Assembly (NCBI GenBank): GCA_018894105.1
Contig: CM032121.1
Location: forward strand, 18,209,230 to 18,273,229
DNA length: 64,000 nt
Direction of reading: 5' to 3'
Origin: Jacaranda mimosifolia
Lineage: Eukaryota; Streptophyta; Magnoliopsida; Lamiales; Bignoniaceae
Shown here: one piece after another, positions 60,674-64,000 of the stretch
Layout: every line of letters starts with the position of its first letter
Numbering within the stretch: the first letter of the stretch is position 1
Position numbers and translations under genes: made by a program
The notes under the pieces: generated by a model
The model's database searches: none
Told to the model about the DNA's origin: nothing
The model's input: only the letters and a program-made list of their open reading frames with translations

Positions 60674-61258
60674 ATAGTTTAATTTAAATTTGATTGATAT
60701 AATAATATAATGATAAAATTAGTTTATGAAAAATTAAAAATAAAAATAAATGACATTTCCTATTGAAATGGGGTGATTTTGATTTTGAAATAGTGAAAAA
60801 ATAGGAGATGGGCCCCGGAAGCGAATTCATAAGGCACTTATAAATTAATTAAAATCTATTAAAATTTTTGAGGTGATTATCAGAAATATAAAATGTGCAA
60901 AGCATTAAACACACACACACACACGTTCAAAAGATAACCCACCATAGAGCATCGCTAAAACCCCTTAGAGCAACTAGCAATTATCCAGCCTTTAAAAAAA
61001 AAAAAAAAAAAAAAAAAAAGTAGCAATTTTCCTGTAACACATTTAACACAAACAAGCACTATAAATTTTGCAGTAAAATTAACCCAAAACCTAATAATCA
61101 ACAAAACACAAACCTTGCCTTTAGGTCCACAAATGATCAAAAACATTATACAATAGCGATCACAAATATCAAGTACCAACAAGAAAAGGGTGAGCGTGAT
61201 TTCATTCCGCAAAATAGGCGTATCTGAGACTCGAAAACTCGAATACAAGAAAACTTGG
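60674..61258. other. 3' flank of BAP31-like gene
   Basis: AT-rich. Holds (CA)n at 60908-60924 and an A run at about 60993-61018. The part near 61258 is presumably the 3' UTR of the minus-strand gene. Confidence 0.5.
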
Positions 61259-61657
61259 TCAAAATCTATCCTGGGCCTTCAGCTTTTTCATCCACTTATT
61301 CAACTGGTTGATCTTGACAACGAGGCTCGTGACAGAGTACAGAAGCCAATAAAAAATGAGTGCGGCGGCAATCAAAAAGGTGTTGTGTTGCGACTTCATC
61401 ATAGACTTCTAGTGGCGGAGATGATCCGATGGAGAGCAGGATTCGGACTCGCAACTAGGTTGGGTCTCGTACTTCCAGTAAATATCCATTAACAGGAAGA
61501 GGCAGAAAGGAACCATGGACAGGAACGGCTTTAGAAGGCTGCGAGTCACGCTGATTAGGCCCTTCCGTAGCGCTTCAAGACCTGGAACGGTCAGGAGGAG
61601 AAGCATGAGGGCCTCTGTGCCTGCAGCATAGCCTAGAACCACCCATTCAAATGCCAT
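61259..61657 (-). pseudogene. Plant BAP31-like ER membrane protein, premature stop
   Basis: One exon of 133 codons from ATG 61657 to TGA 61259-61261. An upstream in-frame ATG exists at 61669, but family members begin MA.EWVVLGYA, which favours 61657. The protein begins MAFEWVVLGYAAGTEALM and has PFLSMVPFCLFLLMDIYWKYE and CSPSDHLRH. TAG at codon 83 (61409-61411) replaces the Gln expected before KSMMKSQ. The frame then continues perfectly for 49 codons with a third transmembrane helix and a basic tail. Three membrane helices suggest an ER protein of the BAP31-like family, short plant type. It is either a fresh null allele, a sequencing error, or a shortened product with two helices. Codon use and conservation after the stop argue that decay, if real, is very recent. 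Confidence 0.85.
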
Positions 61658-62600
61658 GGATGATGTCATGGTGATATCAGTATGAGAGAGGAGGAGTTTT
61701 AGAGAAACGTAGAGATTTTCAGAGGGGGAAAGAAGCAGGTGAGAATGAGCGTGATCACTGAGGTTTGAGGGTGCTAAATTGTTAATAAAAGTATGTTTGA
61801 TGGGCCTATGGGGTATCTTCTGAGCCCAAATTCAGATAGGCCTATAGGCTTTACTTGTGGTTTCTTGAAATAAATTTGGCAAAATTAACCACTAGGAACA
61901 TTTTAAATTGAAAGACAAGTAATTTATTATTTTGAAAGAAAATGGATTACTTAACTTTATAATTCCTTAATAGAAATTATTGCTCCAATGATGGAATATT
62001 TTCTTTATTTATTTAAGCACACATATTAGGAGTTCGTTAGGTTCGAACCCCTAACCTCACACTTTTATTATAATAACATGATAATTTTTTGTTGGATCAG
62101 ATATAGTATAGTCAATCTAACCACAGTTGTTGGATTGCAAGGATGCAGGTACCCCTGCAATCCAACGATCAAGAATGGACCGAGTGTGCCGCACTCAATC
62201 CACTGCATATCCCCATGTATCATAACTAATATGAAAATAATATTTTTGCATTAACTTTGGTTGTTAGGTAAGCTAAGTTAGCATTCTATACAATTAATGG
62301 ACGAGAAGGAACAAAATTCCTTCAATGTTACCATTGCTATAATTCATCTCTTGCGAAATCAAGTGCTCGAGTTTGTTAAAAAAGTGACTTTATTTCATTA
62401 TTAAAGAAAAGTTTTCAGAATCTTTTAAAAGTATCAAAAAGTTAGTTATTTTTTTTTATTTTTCTATTATATTCCATTTTCTAGTTACAACCGTTTTTCT
62501 TCTAGGTCTTCCCATTTCTTGTTAAACATGCCATGCTCTCTATAAGTAGAGCATCCATAATTTTATTTAAAAACTGATAAGATATTTCATAGTTTATTTA
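61658..62600. other. Promoter side of BAP31-like gene and copia F 5' end
   Basis: The first 100 bp are purine-rich and probably the 5' UTR of the minus-strand gene. From about 62090 the sequence may be the LTR of copia F (TGTTGGAT starts at 62091 or 62128, TATA-like ctctataagtag at 62537), but no second LTR is available to confirm it. A hairpin lies at 62129-62166. Confidence 0.4.
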
Positions 62601-62623
62601 TCTTATTGTATTTATCCTTCAAT

Positions 62624-62636
62624 ATGGCATCAAATA
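62624..62636 (+). other. Decayed copia primer site
   Basis: atggcatcaaata resembles TGGTATCAGAGC. It lies about 95 bp before the gag start of copia F and just after a possible LTR end ccttca. Confidence 0.4.
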
Positions 62637-62729
62637 TACTTTGGTGGTTATGTAACTTATCTTTCCTTGATGATCGAAGTCCTCTCTAGATTCTTTCTTC
62701 TCTATTTCTTTTTCCTTGTTTCCTTTACT

Positions 62730-64000
62730 ATGGAGTTCTCCAACAGTACCTTTACCTCTTTCCATGGCATATCCGCCATATATGATTCTTCTAGCCCCTA
62801 TTTTTGCAATCATGTCAATAGCCCTAGCCTCATGTTGGTCTCTCAGTCATTAAGAGTCGTGCAATGATGATTACGCTATCTATTAAGAACAGGACTGGCT
62901 TATAGATGGTTTGCTAATGATTCCAGTGGCAATTTTCTTCAAGCTTGGATTAGAAATAACAATATCGTCATCTCCTAAATCCTAAATTCAATGTTCAAAG
63001 ACACTTCAATGGGTGTTATATTTTATAATCTCGCTGCATACATCTTGATGTATCTTCGCAATCACTTTCATCAAAGTAATTGTCCATAGATACTTCAATT
63101 AGGTCGAGAACTAATGACTATAACTCAGAACCAATCAACAGTGGGCATCTACATGACTAAATTGATATAAGTTGAGAAGAGTTAAGTAATTTTCAACTGT
63201 GTTGAACTTGCAATAAATGTAGTTGTAAAGGTGTTAAGGCTCTTACTTCTCAGTTGTGGAGTATATATATTTTATCAATTTAAAAGGGGTTAAATGAGTC
63301 ATTTGAATGTGTTCATGGTCAAGTTCTTCTTATAGATCCTCTTTCTCAATAAATGAGGTGTTTTCGCTCATTTCTTATAAGAGAAACAAAAAAGTGTTGG
63401 TTTAAGTCCTCATTTGATGGTTGAATCTGGCAATAATGTTGAATTTATTGTTAGAAATAGTGGAGCTAAAGTATTTTCTACCTTGGTTGGACTTTCCACT
63501 TGTCTTCGCAACTCATTTAGAGGACAATCTCATGGATCCCGTGATCAATCCAGTGTTATGTTGAAGAAGGATAAATCATTTTGCACTCACTACAGCTTAT
63601 GAGGTCACACTGGTGATCCTTGTTACAAAATCACGGTTATCTCTAGGGCTATAAATTTAAATACAAACCTCATCATGTTGCATCCTTAATGTCTTCTGCT
63701 AAACAAAGTCTTCAACCTATTGCATTTTAGACTAGTCCACTAATGCCAACACTAGATCTTAAATTTTCTCCACACTGTTTGTCCATATCAATGCCAACAA
63801 CTCATGTAAGTTCTTTCACTACATTTAACTTCACTTCTCGTCCCATTCTAACTAAGAATTCCACATGTATCAATTTTATTTCCCTTTCTACTTTCCAATC
63901 TCATTCTTCAAACTCATGGATCATTTATTCAAGGGCTTTGAAACATATATTCTATCTAAATATCTCATTTCCTCTATGCCAACTGTTCATGATTTTGATG
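62730..64000 (+). pseudogene. Copia F gag and protease remnant, runs off window
   Basis: From ATG 62730 the translation, with frameshifts, shows YFCNHVNSPSLMLVSQSL, LSIKNRTGL, QAWIRNNNIVIS, NHFHQSNCP and MTITQNQSTVG. These are the landmarks of UBN2-type copia gag (retrotran_gag_3). Near 63577-63660 a zinc-finger-like CTHYSL.GHTGDPCYKI segment follows. At 63905-63935 comes NSWIIYSRA where a protease WIIDSGA motif is expected, so the catalytic Asp is Tyr. There are more than ten stops. It is closer to a different copia family than C or D. Confidence 0.75.

Noticed and set aside
60993..61018. A run near the BAP31-like gene as a sign of a processed retrogene
   Set aside because: It is an A run on the plus strand, so a T run on the gene strand downstream of its stop; a retrogene tail would have the opposite sense.
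62036..62060. gttcgaacccctaac resembling a tRNA B box
   Set aside because: No A box, acceptor stem or anticodon arm can be folded around it.

Overview
The window is nuclear DNA from a flowering plant, most likely a eudicot. The evidence is a plant-type LRR receptor kinase gene with a GT-AG intron, a plant-type BAP31-like gene, an AT-rich background, and plant retrotransposon families (Tat-type Ty3/gypsy, Ty1/copia with initiator-Met tRNA primer sites, large TGTAAC...TTACA LTRs). The sequence does not fix the species. There are only two single-copy genes. One is an RLK902/RKL1-type receptor-like (pseudo)kinase at 8401-11114, minus strand. The other is a small ER-membrane BAP31-like gene at 61259-61657, minus strand, with an in-frame stop in this copy. 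About 50 kb of nested, decayed transposable elements lies between them.

Layout. 1-1506: LTR of a long-LTR copia family, inserted in the RNase H region of Tat element A. 1507-7320: rest of Tat element A (RNase H, integrase, tandem-repeat 3' region, antisense ORF, 3' LTR). 8401-11114: receptor kinase gene. 12733-13517: hAT-type MITE with an 8-bp target-site duplication (TSD). 14142-26924: Helitron-like element split by a complete Tat element B (15067-25921). 27315-28140: 413-bp tandem duplication. 29570-43708: copia element C (plus strand), interrupted in its reverse transcriptase by copia element D (32968-41917, minus strand), with 5-bp TSD TGAAC. 45680-53816: 3-kb solo LTR with perfect TSD TCATT, itself containing a second LTR of the same family (46711-51843) that carries a 1.94-kb internal tandem duplication. 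53822-57310: minus-strand gypsy pol remnant whose RT/RNase H segment is locally triplicated (about 0.96-kb units). 59065-60670: PIF/Harbinger-like TIR element. 61259-61657: BAP31-like gene. 62624-64000: degraded copia gag/protease running off the window end.

No retroelement keeps an intact polyprotein. Stops, frameshifts and catalytic-residue losses are everywhere (YVDG for YVDD in two unrelated elements; integrase Asp changed to Asn). Many substitutions look like C-to-T decay of methylated DNA. The receptor kinase is the only intact gene. I found no rRNA, tRNA or CRISPR array. No wholly new system is evident. The more unusual observations are the palindrome around the TATA box of the copia-D LTR family that keeps its pairing while its sequence changes, the snap-back inverted repeat at an LTR deletion, the triplicated gypsy segment, the nested same-family solo LTRs and the broken BAP31-like gene.
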